Counted from the stretch's first letter, positions 1-6,293 are shown. The stretch is 9,281 bases of DNA from Nitrospirae bacterium CG1_02_44_142 (GCA_001871685.1 MNVK01000039.1:1-9281), one strand, 5' to 3'. Numbers and translations are program-made. The notes: generated by a model not told the origin, from the letters alone.

Positions 1-542
1 TCCCATGAACGGAAGTAGCAGCTTGCAGTAAGAACGAGTTCATCATTAATCGGCACTGCCTTAAAATCCAGAAGCCTCAGGCAGGGCGGGTCAAGATTCC
101 CATCATTTCCATAACATATATCATGGTCTTCCGGAGAGCCTATTTCAACTATTGCCTGATTTGTGAGAGGGGTTTCCTTTAATACTTCAATAACCCTTTC
201 AAGCTGTGTCCCGCCTTTCGGCATCGGGTAATGAATCCTGCTTGCGTATTTGTATGTCTCATTTTCAGAAAGCTCCGGGTCCATAAGATAATTGGCAAAA
301 TAATCTTCTATATATTCCATTGTCGTAGGCGACGGGATATTCAATGCAGGCGGAATCAGAGGAATCATATCCTTGTCGGGGTGCTCAATGAACACTGCAA
401 TGCCCGGATACTGAAGGCGATACTGCTCGTTTTCAAATGAGCCTTTCTGGATTTTCTGAGTGTAGGAATGGTCAAAAATATTATATATCAACTGAAACCA
501 CGCATCTGATATTGTCTTGGCATGCAAACAAAAAGGAAGCAT
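1..542 (-). CDS. thyA: Thymidylate synthase, archaeal-type ThyA (partial, C-terminus off the window)
   Basis: I translated this open frame by hand; 180 complete codons lie in the window and it runs off the left edge. Thymidylate synthase methylates dUMP to dTMP using methylenetetrahydrofolate, in the cytoplasm. The diagnostic stretch is NDGNLDPPCLRLLDF followed by a strand ending CYFRSW. C154 in DPPCL is the expected nucleophile and FRSW belongs to the nucleotide-binding segment. The N-terminal part (SDAWFQLIYNIF) resembles the shorter archaeal-type enzymes rather than E. coli ThyA. The ATG at 542 is chosen because GAGGTG (557-552) lies 9 nt upstream; an in-frame GTG at 554 is possible, and a TAA closes the frame shortly above it. 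It follows the tRNA pair on the same strand beyond a hairpin. The family call rests on recalled motifs; a related hydroxymethylase is less likely. Confidence 0.75.
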   Translation of the reverse strand, partial: MLPFCLHAKTISDAWFQLIYNIFDHSYTQKIQKGSFENEQYRLQYPGIAVFIEHPDKDMIPLIPPALNIPSPTTMEYIEDYFANYLMDPELSENETYKYASRIHYPMPKGGTQLERVIEVLKETPLTNQAIVEIGSPEDHDICYGNDGNLDPPCLRLLDFKAVPINDELVLTASCYFRSW

Positions 543-551
543 AATATCCTT

Positions 552-557
552 CACCTC
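552..557 (-). promoter_or_regulatory. Ribosome binding site of the thymidylate synthase gene
   Basis: GAGGTG on the minus strand lies 9 nt before the ATG at 542. It favours this ATG over the in-frame GTG at 554, which overlaps the site itself and has no site of its own. Confidence 0.6.
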
Positions 558-571
558 GTATGGAAATGTAG

Positions 572-603
572 GGGGTTATCCCGAAGAAGTTCGGGATAAC
601 CCC
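572..603. terminator. Perfect 14-bp hairpin between tRNA-Glu and thyA; possible terminator or dispersed palindrome
   Basis: The arms are GGGGTTATCCCGAA (572-585) and TTCGGGATAACCCC (590-603), pairing perfectly around the loop GAAG. It starts 11 nt past the CCA end of tRNA-Glu on the minus strand, so it could end or process the tRNA transcript. Neither side has a good T-run (CTACATTT on minus, TTGATTT on plus), so classical intrinsic termination is doubtful. The inner TCCCGA/TCGGGA pair recurs in the palindrome inside radA, so it may be a dispersed repeat instead. Confidence 0.5.
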
Positions 604-613
604 TTGATTTCAA

Positions 614-691
614 TGGCGTCCCCAACGGGATTTGAACCCATGTTACTGCCTTGAAAGGGCAATGTCCTAGGCCAGACTAGACGATGGGGAC
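614..691 (-). tRNA. tRNA-Glu (anticodon TTC)
   Basis: On the minus strand the acceptor arm GTCCCCA pairs with TGGGGAC. The anticodon stem TTGCC/GGCAG closes the loop CTTTCAA, giving anticodon TTC. The T arm contains GGTTCAAATCC. Discriminator G and an encoded CCA (616-614) follow. It lies 3 nt downstream of tRNA-Lys and must share its transcript. Confidence 0.96.
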
Positions 692-694
692 ACA

Positions 695-770
695 TGGTGA
701 GCCGCGAAGGATTCGAACCTTCGACCCACGCCTTAAAAGGGCGATGCTCTACCAACTGAGCTAGCGGCCC
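695..770 (-). tRNA. tRNA-Lys (anticodon TTT)
   Basis: On the minus strand the acceptor arm GGGCCGC pairs with GCGGCTC, with one G-T pair. The D arm is GCTCAGTTGGTAGAGC, the anticodon loop is CTTTTAA (anticodon TTT) and the T arm contains GGTTCGAATCC. Discriminator A and an encoded CCA (697-695) follow. It is first in a two-tRNA unit with tRNA-Glu. Confidence 0.96.
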
Positions 771-787
771 ATGGAAAATAGAGTTGT

Positions 788-817
788 AGGATACAATTAT
801 TTTTATTTCATTGTCAA
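788..817 (-). promoter_or_regulatory. Sigma70-like promoter of the tRNA-Lys/tRNA-Glu unit
   Basis: On the minus strand TTGACA (817-812), an 18-nt spacer and TATCCT (793-788) precede the tRNA-Lys 5' end by about 17 nt. The predicted start of transcription is roughly 10 nt upstream of the mature tRNA. The divergent promoter of the TPR gene lies in the same 156-bp gap. Confidence 0.55.
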
Positions 818-884
818 CTCATGGCTGGTAAAAATTTTTACAGATGAATTTTACAGATGGAGGCGTCTCTATTCTTCGGGTTAA

Positions 885-912
885 TTGACACTCTTTGTCA
901 ATATGTGATACT
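885..912 (+). promoter_or_regulatory. Sigma70-like promoter of the TPR/AAA unit with an inverted repeat over the -35
   Basis: TTGACA (885-890), a 16-nt spacer and GATACT (907-912) place the predicted start of transcription about 8 nt before the ATG at 927. The -35 is half of an inverted repeat, TTGACA (885-890) and TGTCAA (896-901) with 5 nt between, which could be an operator. No Shine-Dalgarno sequence lies before the ATG. Confidence 0.4.
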
Positions 913-926
913 TTTAAAATAAGAAA

Positions 927-3269
927 ATGTTGGATAAAGCAGCGATAATAAGAGAAGCCCAGAAGTATCTTGCAAGGGGACAGATAGATAGGGCAATTGC
1001 TGAATGGGAAAAACTTACAAAGGAATCCCCTGATGCAAATACTTATAATACTATCGGAGACCTCTATCTTAAAAAAGGCGATAAGATTCCTGCTGTAGAT
1101 TCCTTTCATAAGGCGGCGCGTTTCTTCAGAGACGAGGGTTTTTCTCTAAAGGCGCTGGCCCTTTACAAAAAAATATTGAATGTTGACACTTCAAACACCG
1201 CTGCTTTATACGTTCTCGGAGAATTAAGCGAGGAAAAAGGTCTGGCGACCGATGCTATAAAGTATTATCTTGCCAGCGCTGATATCCTTTCCAAAGAAGG
1301 GAAAAAGGATGAATTATTAAAGACTTATGACAAAATTCTAAGCCTCTCTCCGTCTAATATCCCGCTGAGGAATAAGGTTGCGGAGATTTTCAAAAAGGAA
1401 GGGCTCCAGCTTGACGCCGCAAAAGAATACCTGTATATAGCGAGGTTATACGATGAGAAAGATGACGTCAACAATGCTGGGATGTATTATAAGAAATCCC
1501 TGGACCTGCAGCCCGGCAATAAAGAGGCGCTGCTTGGGCTGAGTTCAATATATGAGAAAACAGGCAATCCAAGGCAGTCGCAGGAATATCTGAAAAAGGC
1601 GCTTGAACTGGCTCCGTCAGATACCGGATTGCTTTTGAAATATGCAGAGTCTCTGATAAAAGAGAAGTCTTTTGCAGAGGCGATGCAGTGTATATCAAAG
1701 ATTACGGCAATAGAACCGTCAAATATTGCAGCGAGGAAACTTCTCGGCGAGCTGTATGCGGAGAGCGGGGATAAGCAAAAGGCATGGGAAGAATACAAGG
1801 TTATTATAGACGAGATAATATTTGCGGGGAAACTTGACGAGGCTGTGAATATTCTGACGCTGTTCATAGATACAGAGCCGGTAGAGACGAGGAAAAAACT
1901 TGTGGCGCTGTATAAACAGAAGAACGATTATGAAGCAGCCTTCTCGGAATTGGTTGCTTTAGGTGATGTCTTTGTTTTTTCAGAAGGAAGAATGCTTAAG
2001 GAGGCTTTGGAGTGTTACAGGGATGCGTCGGAAATACATCCCGACGACACTGCGTTAAAAGAGAAAATAACCGACGTCAAAAGAGAACTGGGCGAGGGAT
2101 ATGCGGAACCCAAGAAGTCGGTTGAGGAGTCTCTTGCGGAGGCGGATATATTTTTCAGATATGGACTTTATGATGAAGCCAGGACAATGCTTGAATCTCT
2201 TAAAATGGAGGAGCCTGAAAATATTGATATTCATTTAAAGCTTAAGTCTTTATATTCAGAAATAGGCGATAAAGAAGAGGCTCTAAACGAGTGCCTTATT
2301 CTCGCAGAGCTTTATAATAAAAGCGGCAATATTGAGTTGAGGGAAGGGTTTCTTAAAGAGGCGTACGAAATAAATCCTGAGGACCCAAGATTGCTGGAGA
2401 GGTCTGCAATGCAGCCGGCTGGAGAATTTGTTGCCCCGAGCTCCGAGCGGCTCGGAGGCGAAGGAGATTACAGCGAGAATGCGGCAGAGGCGGAGTTTTA
2501 TTTACGGCAGGGGCTGTATAAGGAGGCAGAAGCGGCATATCAAAAACTTCTTGAACTCTTCCCTGACAACGATGAGATAAGGGAAAAACTGGCGTTGGTT
2601 GAGGCGAAGGCAAAGGAAGAAATTAGAGCCGAAGAAAAACCGATAGAATTTGAAGAGAAACCGACAGAAGAAGTTGAGAAGCCTGCCGAGACAGCTATTG
2701 AAAGTCCGACAGAAGAGTTTGTGATTTCAGATATTATGGAGCAGAAGGCGGCTCCTGAATTCACTCTGGAAAATGACGTCCTCGGCATATTTGAAGAATT
2801 CAAGAATGGGATTGATAAAGAGGTTGGGGCGGAGGATTCCGAAACACATTATAATCTCGGGATTGCATATAAAGAGATGGGCTTGATAGACGATGCAATA
2901 AAGGAATTTCAAACATCAAAGAAGGACCCTGAAAGGTTAATCCCGTCAGTAAGTATGCTCGGAATATGTTATATGTCAAAAGGGCTTTATTCTCTTGCTA
3001 TTGATTCTTTCAACAATGTAATGGAAAGTATAGGGACGAAGGACGAGTCTTATTGGGGCGTGAAATATGAACTTGCAGAGGCTTACGAAAAAAATGAAAA
3101 TCTTGAGGAGGCGCTTGGACATTATACGGAAGTATACGGCTGGAATTCTAAATTCAGAAATGTTGCAGAAAAGATCAACCTGCTGAAGGTTCTGACGGCA
3201 AGGCCTGCGGCAAAACCGGTAATAACTGAAAAACAGAAGATAAAGAAGGAGAGGGTTTCTTATCTGTAA
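927..3269 (+). CDS. Large tetratricopeptide-repeat protein (780 aa)
   Basis: The protein is built of helical TPR units, with typical A-G-Y/A-P spacing in stretches such as NTYNTIGDLYLKKGD, KEALLGLSSIYEKTGN and THYNLGIAYKEMGLIDDAI. The first TPR block covers about residues 1-490. A linker carries a palindrome-encoded SSERLGG (505-511), then another repeat (about 519-560), then an acidic E/K/P-rich linker (about 565-600). The final TPR block covers about 615-750. There is no signal peptide or membrane segment, so it is probably a cytoplasmic scaffold. The start MLDKAAIIREAQKYLARGQ begins directly with a repeat helix and fits the family, although no Shine-Dalgarno is visible. The stop lies 3 nt before the AAA ATPase start, so the two are almost certainly co-transcribed. 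Such TPR proteins beside ExeA-like ATPases suggest a role in a secretion, pilus or envelope machine, but that is inference. Confidence 0.9.
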   Translation: MLDKAAIIREAQKYLARGQIDRAIAEWEKLTKESPDANTYNTIGDLYLKKGDKIPAVDSFHKAARFFRDEGFSLKALALYKKILNVDTSNTAALYVLGELSEEKGLATDAIKYYLASADILSKEGKKDELLKTYDKILSLSPSNIPLRNKVAEIFKKEGLQLDAAKEYLYIARLYDEKDDVNNAGMYYKKSLDLQPGNKEALLGLSSIYEKTGNPRQSQEYLKKALELAPSDTGLLLKYAESLIKEKSFAEAMQCISKITAIEPSNIAARKLLGELYAESGDKQKAWEEYKVIIDEIIFAGKLDEAVNILTLFIDTEPVETRKKLVALYKQKNDYEAAFSELVALGDVFVFSEGRMLKEALECYRDASEIHPDDTALKEKITDVKRELGEGYAEPKKSVEESLAEADIFFRYGLYDEARTMLESLKMEEPENIDIHLKLKSLYSEIGDKEEALNECLILAELYNKSGNIELREGFLKEAYEINPEDPRLLERSAMQPAGEFVAPSSERLGGEGDYSENAAEAEFYLRQGLYKEAEAAYQKLLELFPDNDEIREKLALVEAKAKEEIRAEEKPIEFEEKPTEEVEKPAETAIESPTEEFVISDIMEQKAAPEFTLENDVLGIFEEFKNGIDKEVGAEDSETHYNLGIAYKEMGLIDDAIKEFQTSKKDPERLIPSVSMLGICYMSKGLYSLAIDSFNNVMESIGTKDESYWGVKYELAEAYEKNENLEEALGHYTEVYGWNSKFRNVAEKINLLKVLTARPAAKPVITEKQKIKKERVSYL
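2441..2457 (+). repeat. 17-nt palindrome inside the TPR gene (copy A of a shared core)
   Basis: CTCCGAGC and GCTCGGAG pair perfectly around a central G. It encodes part of SSERLGG in a linker between TPR blocks. The 13-base core CCGAGCGGCTCGG is also present on the coding strand of radA (6018-6034), there read in another frame. Confidence 0.7.
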
Positions 3270-3272
3270 GCT

Positions 3273-4091
3273 ATGGATTATCTTGATTTTTATAAGCTGA
3301 AAGAACATCCGTTTTCCAATGTTGTTGACAACAGGTTTTACTTTAAGGGCACGCAGCATTCGGGGGCGCTTGTAAGGCTGAAGTATGCCATAGACACAAA
3401 AAAAGGGCTGGCTGTTGTCATAGGCGACATAGGCACGGGCAAGACTACGCTTGCGCGCAGGCTTCTTGAAGAGCTTGATGAGAATCTGTACGAGGCGGTT
3501 CTCCTGGTTGTGATTCATTCAGCGGTAAGCGCTGACTGGCTTTTGAAAAAACTCGCCATACAGCTCGGCGTTACGGATGTAAAGGAAGAGAAGGTAGAGC
3601 TTCTCAGCCAGATATACAAAAGGCTTTTTGAATTGGGCGAACAGGGTAAGGGAGCGGTTGTTATTATTGATGAGGTGCAGATGCTGAAATCAAAGGAGAT
3701 AATGGAGGAGTTCAGGGGGCTGCTGAATATGGAGATGCCTGAAGGAAAGATGGTTACTTTCATATTTGTCGGCATGCCGGAACTTGACAGTGTGCTGGCC
3801 CTGGATGAGCCGTTAAAACAGCGTGTGGCAATAAGGGTGAGGCTGGAGGCATTTTCCGAAGAGAATACAAGGGAGTATATAGCTCACAGGATGCATATTG
3901 CAGGTTCTCCGAAAAATCCCTTCACAGAAGGCGCAATGGGGGCTATATACAGGTATTCAGACGGCGTTCCGCGTTTGATAAATACCATCTGCGACAATGC
4001 CCTTCTTGACGGATTTCTTTTTAAGACGAATATCATAGATGAGGCGATTATCAAGGCTGCTGCGGTGGACCTGGGATTGAGTGAGGAATAA
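3273..4091 (+). CDS. ExeA/GspA-type AAA ATPase (272 aa)
   Basis: This is a P-loop ATPase of the AAA_22/ExeA type. The N-terminus DYLDFYKLKEHPF is the family signature. Walker A is GDIGTGKTT (51-59), Walker B is VVIIDEVQ with D132 and E133, a sensor-like FIFVGMPEL lies at about 162-170, and LKQRVAIRVRL (R183) is a likely arginine-finger region. The end, YSDGVPRLINTICDNALL, is the usual lid segment. In ExeA the family helps assemble the type II secretin, and others serve pili or polysaccharide export; no peptidoglycan-binding extension or membrane helix follows the ATPase domain here. It begins 3 nt after the TPR stop with no strong ribosome site, suggesting translational coupling. Its last 41 bp overlap the convergent lipoprotein gene. 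The ATPase class is firm; the machine it serves is unknown. Confidence 0.9.
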   Translation: MDYLDFYKLKEHPFSNVVDNRFYFKGTQHSGALVRLKYAIDTKKGLAVVIGDIGTGKTTLARRLLEELDENLYEAVLLVVIHSAVSADWLLKKLAIQLGVTDVKEEKVELLSQIYKRLFELGEQGKGAVVIIDEVQMLKSKEIMEEFRGLLNMEMPEGKMVTFIFVGMPELDSVLALDEPLKQRVAIRVRLEAFSEENTREYIAHRMHIAGSPKNPFTEGAMGAIYRYSDGVPRLINTICDNALLDGFLFKTNIIDEAIIKAAAVDLGLSEE

Positions 4092-4815
4092 GGGACATAC
4101 TCTTAATCTGAAGTTTTACAACATACTTTGATAATTCTATTTTCATTTTTGAAGGATACCAGAACCCATTGCTGTTAGCGGGCTCTTCGTAAGAGATGCG
4201 GAGTTCTTTGCCGCCGTCAAGTTCTATAGTCTGTGATGCAGGGAGCATGGTTTTTTTATCAATGACAATCTTCCGGCTTGAATTCCTGATATGATAATTC
4301 CCGCTCTGTTCTTCAACTTCATAATCTTTTATCAGCCACCACAATATGCTGTTTCTTAATCCTTCTACCAGTATTATTTTTTTATTCCTGTCAAAAGGAG
4401 GGGCGCTTTTTATTATCCCGTCCATTTCTTTTATTTCTGCCATGAGAAATCCCATAGAGTATATCCTCAGTTCAAGGGTTCTGTCTGTAAGTGTGAGTGC
4501 GGCGTCTCCGACAATCGCGCTGTCATTCTTTTCAAACTCAATATGAAGGGTTGCGTTAACGCCTTTTATGCTGCTGCGCTCAGCAATAACCTTTCTTATA
4601 TCAGCGCCTTCGTAATCAGGCAGCTCAACTCTCTTTGCAGCGCAGGAGGTTAAGAGCAGAAGCGCAATAGAGCAGAAGAGTAGAAGGGTGAATGGGTGAA
4701 TGGGGAAATGGGTAAATATAGATGCACGATGCGCGATACCCTCCTTTAATTCCCCCCTTACTAAGGGGGGATAGAGGGGGGTTGAATCCTGTATCCTGTA
4801 TCTTGTATCCTGCAT
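4051..4815 (-). CDS. Outer-membrane-type lipoprotein, DUF4292/LolB-like; start uncertain
   Basis: The core is a lipoprotein: the hydrophobic LLLFCSIALLLL ends in lipobox L-T-S-C, with the acylated Cys at 4644-4642. About 195 residues follow, rich in beta strands (TLHIEFEKNDSAIVGDAALT, LELRIYSMGFLMAEI, KIVIDKKTMLPASQTIEL). This resembles the LolA/LolB-like fold of DUF4292 proteins, which bind lipid or aid outer-membrane assembly. The start is a problem. In-frame ATGs lie at 4815, 1 nt after the radA stop, and at 4851 inside radA. Both give an n-region of over 40 residues, encoded by a heptamer array, a palindrome and an octamer array. A GTG at 4727 with AAAGGAGGG upstream is out of frame. The C-terminal residues after KSMSLIPH are antisense to the AAA ATPase gene and may be readthrough tail. 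Likely co-transcribed with radA. Confidence 0.7.
   Translation of the reverse strand: MQDTRYRIQDSTPLYPPLVRGELKEGIAHRASIFTHFPIHPFTLLLFCSIALLLLTSCAAKRVELPDYEGADIRKVIAERSSIKGVNATLHIEFEKNDSAIVGDAALTLTDRTLELRIYSMGFLMAEIKEMDGIIKSAPPFDRNKKIILVEGLRNSILWWLIKDYEVEEQSGNYHIRNSSRKIVIDKKTMLPASQTIELDGGKELRISYEEPANSNGFWYPSKMKIELSKYVVKLQIKSMSLIPHSIPGPPQQP
4686..4717. repeat. Degenerate octamer tandem array, 4 units
   Basis: On the plus strand the units are GGGTGAAT, GGGTGAAT, GGGGAAAT and GGGTAAAT. They encode the residues just before the signal-peptide core of the lipoprotein. The unit length is not a multiple of three, so a change in copy number shifts the frame. Confidence 0.75.
4752..4770. repeat. G/C-tract palindrome (CCCCCCTTA / TAAGGGGGG)
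   Basis: Two perfect 9-bp arms surround one C at 4761. A second G-run (4775-4781) follows. It sits inside the upstream part of the lipoprotein frame. Palindromes of this kind are, as I recall, common dispersed elements in many environmental genomes. Confidence 0.65.
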
Positions 4816-4821
4816 CTTATA
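4787..4821. repeat. Degenerate heptamer tandem array, 5 units, covering the radA stop codon
   Basis: On the plus strand the units are TCCTGTA, TCCTGTA, TCTTGTA, TCCTGCA and TCTTATA. The last unit contains the radA stop (TAA on minus, 4819-4817), so the array reaches into the end of radA and provides its terminator codon. Confidence 0.75.
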
Positions 4822-6172
4822 TCCCGATATTTTCAAGAGCCTCTTCAACATTTCCAGCTCCTGTTATCTCAAGTCCGAAAGATTCCTTCAGTCTCTCGCT
4901 GTTTGTTCTGGACATAAGCGCTTTTTTAAATCCTATCTTTGAGGCTTCCTTAATCCTCTGCTCGGCATAAGCAACGGCCCGTATCTCGCCTGAAAGGCCT
5001 ATCTCGCCGAACATAAATATCTTTGGGTCAATGGGGATGTCCCTCAGCGAGGACGCTATTGTCGCTATGATTCCGAGGTCAATCGCAGGCTCAATTATTT
5101 TGAGTCCTCCGACTATGTTTATAAATATATCCATTCCGCCGAGATGCAGTCCTGCCTTTTTCTCAAGCACGGCAGTCAAAAGATTCACCCGGTTGAAATC
5201 AACTCCGATGCTGGTTCTCCTCGGCATCCCGAATGTTGTCGGCGAGACAAGAGCCTGAATCTCCACCATTAGCGGCCTCGTCCCTTCCATGCTTGCGGCA
5301 ACAGTGGAGCCTGATACATTATGCGGCCTTTCCGAGAGGAATAATTCAGAGGGATTTTCAATCTCTGAAAGTCCTGCGTCTGTCATCTCAAACACGCCTA
5401 TTTCGTTCGTTGAGCCAAAGCGGTTTTTAACCGTTCTTAAAATCCTGTAAGGACGTCCTCTGTCCCCTTCAAAGTAAAGCACGGTGTCAACGATATGTTC
5501 AAGAACCCTCGGCCCGGCAATCGCTCCTTCTTTCGTCACATGGCCGACAATGAATACAGGGATTCCGGACTTCTTTGCAAAAAACATCAGCCTTGCCGCG
5601 CATTCCCTCACTTGGCTGACAGAACCGGGCGCTGACAATATCTCCTCTGTGTACATTGTCTGTATGGAATCAATTACAATTGCGCCGGGCTCTAATCTTG
5701 AGGCAGTATCAATTATGGTTTCAAGAGATGTCTCTGCAAGAAGCAGTATCTTGCCGGAATCTATGGAAAGTCTTTCCGCCCTCAGCTTTATCTGCTCAGG
5801 AGATTCCTCTCCTGATACATAAAGCGAACTTTCATATTTTTTTGAGAGGCCTGAGAGCGCCTGAATAAGAACAGTTGATTTCCCGATTCCGGGGTCTCCT
5901 CCGACCAGGATTACAGAGCCTGCAACAACCCCGCCTCCCAGAACCCTGTCAAGTTCCTTTATGCCTGTTGTTGTGCGTTTTTCTTTTCCGCTGACAATTG
6001 TATTCAGGGGCTGGGGCTCCCGAGCCGCTCGGGATGAGTTTCTTCCCTGCCGCACCTCTTTTTTCTCTTCAACAAGCGTATTCCATTCACCGCAGTCCGG
6101 GCATTTCCCGAGCCACTTTGCGCTCACATAGCCGCACGCCTGACACTGATAGAAAGTTTTAACCTTTGCCAT
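4817..6172 (-). CDS. radA: DNA repair protein RadA (Sms), 451 aa
   Basis: RadA is a RecA-like ATPase that promotes branch migration and processing of recombination intermediates with RecA. All family marks are present at nearly the usual length (about 455). An N-terminal zinc finger has C10, C13, C24 and C27. Walker A is GDPGIGKST (92-100), Walker B ends at D168 (IVIDSIQT), and the RadA-specific KNRFG lies at 249-253. A Lon-like C-terminal domain covers about 280-451 (MEGTRPLMVEIQALVSPT, then GVDFNRVNLL). The ATG at 6172 gives the standard MAKVKTFYQC start. A TATAAT lies only 5 nt upstream and no Shine-Dalgarno is visible, so the mRNA may be leaderless. The linker between zinc finger and ATPase contains a DNA palindrome (residues 47-52). 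It is followed by the lipoprotein gene on the same strand. Confidence 0.97.
   Translation of the reverse strand: MAKVKTFYQCQACGYVSAKWLGKCPDCGEWNTLVEEKKEVRQGRNSSRAAREPQPLNTIVSGKEKRTTTGIKELDRVLGGGVVAGSVILVGGDPGIGKSTVLIQALSGLSKKYESSLYVSGEESPEQIKLRAERLSIDSGKILLLAETSLETIIDTASRLEPGAIVIDSIQTMYTEEILSAPGSVSQVRECAARLMFFAKKSGIPVFIVGHVTKEGAIAGPRVLEHIVDTVLYFEGDRGRPYRILRTVKNRFGSTNEIGVFEMTDAGLSEIENPSELFLSERPHNVSGSTVAASMEGTRPLMVEIQALVSPTTFGMPRRTSIGVDFNRVNLLTAVLEKKAGLHLGGMDIFINIVGGLKIIEPAIDLGIIATIASSLRDIPIDPKIFMFGEIGLSGEIRAVAYAEQRIKEASKIGFKKALMSRTNSERLKESFGLEITGAGNVEEALENIGI
6018..6034 (-). repeat. 17-nt palindrome inside radA (copy B of a shared core)
   Basis: On the coding strand TCCCGAGC and GCTCGGGA pair around a central G. 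It encodes S47-R-A-A-R-E52 in the linker after the zinc finger. It shares the core CCGAGCGGCTCGG with the TPR gene palindrome at 2441-2457, in the same orientation relative to transcription but in a different frame. Confidence 0.7.
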
Positions 6173-6221
6173 GCTGTATTATAGTCTTGCATAGGACTCG
6201 TTGACAAGGGATGTTTCGCCT
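6171..6221. repeat. Direct repeat copy 1, spanning the radA promoter and start codon
   Basis: It matches 7481-7532 with one indel and a few substitutions. The best parts are a 14-base exact match (TATAGTCTTGCATA) and, after one mismatch, a 27-base exact match (6195-6221). The similarity stops at the radA start codon on one side and at 6221 on the other. Confidence 0.9.
6178..6207 (-). promoter_or_regulatory. radA promoter, apparently giving a leaderless mRNA
   Basis: On the minus strand TTGTCA (6207-6202), an 18-nt spacer and a consensus TATAAT (6183-6178) lie with the -10 only 5 nt before the ATG. The predicted transcript starts at about the A of the start codon. The whole element is within the direct repeat. 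Confidence 0.6.
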
Positions 6222-6228
6222 TTGCACC

Positions 6229-6257
6229 TTGACATAATTACTAAAGTGCTATATACT
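6229..6257 (+). promoter_or_regulatory. Strong sigma70-like promoter of the DUF4143 ATPase gene
   Basis: A consensus TTGACA (6229-6234), a 17-nt spacer and TATACT (6252-6257) precede the gene. The predicted start of transcription is near 6264, leaving a leader of about 30 nt. The -10 overlaps the palindrome at 6256-6282. Confidence 0.7.
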
Positions 6258-6282
6258 CCAATTTAGTTAAACTAAAATGGAG
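6256..6282. promoter_or_regulatory. Operator-like 27-nt palindrome over the -10, start site and ribosome site
   Basis: The left arm CTCCAATTTAGTT (6256-6268) and the right arm AACTAAAATGGAG (6270-6282) are inverted copies around A6269, with a single A-A mismatch. It covers the end of the -10, the predicted start site and part of the Shine-Dalgarno GGAGG (6279-6283). This is a typical place for a repressor site. Confidence 0.6.
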
Positions 6283-6291
6283 GTTACTCCA
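6278..6291 (+). promoter_or_regulatory. Small hairpin able to mask the ATPase ribosome binding site
   Basis: TGGAG (6278-6282), loop GTTA and CTCCA (6287-6291) can pair in the mRNA just before the ATG at 6294, holding most of the Shine-Dalgarno in the stem. Five base pairs make it weak. Confidence 0.35.
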
Positions 6292-6293
6292 AC

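Noticed and set aside
231..440. Plus-strand open frame of 69 codons opposite thyA
   Set aside because: It is a shadow of the thymidylate synthase frame, which has clear family motifs on the minus strand.
1487..1867. Minus-strand open frame inside the TPR gene
   Set aside because: Its Ser/Phe-rich translation is the complement of TPR codons and has no ribosome site or recognisable domain.
2976..3518. 180-codon minus-strand frame across the TPR/ATPase junction
   Set aside because: It is antisense to two well-supported genes and its composition is typical of a shadow frame.
4725..4727. GTG with a good Shine-Dalgarno as the lipoprotein start
   Set aside because: In the present sequence it is out of frame with the lipobox and reaches a stop; kept only as part of the frame-switch hypothesis.
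4686..4821. CRISPR array
   Set aside because: The repeats are contiguous 7- and 8-base units without spacers, and there are no cas genes.
5484..5822. 112-codon plus-strand frame inside radA
   Set aside because: RadA motifs cover the same bases on minus; no start signal or domain is visible on plus.
6201..6206. Plus-strand TTGACA within the direct repeat as a second ATPase promoter
   Set aside because: No acceptable -10 lies 16-18 nt downstream; the TTGACA at 6229 has a proper TATACT.
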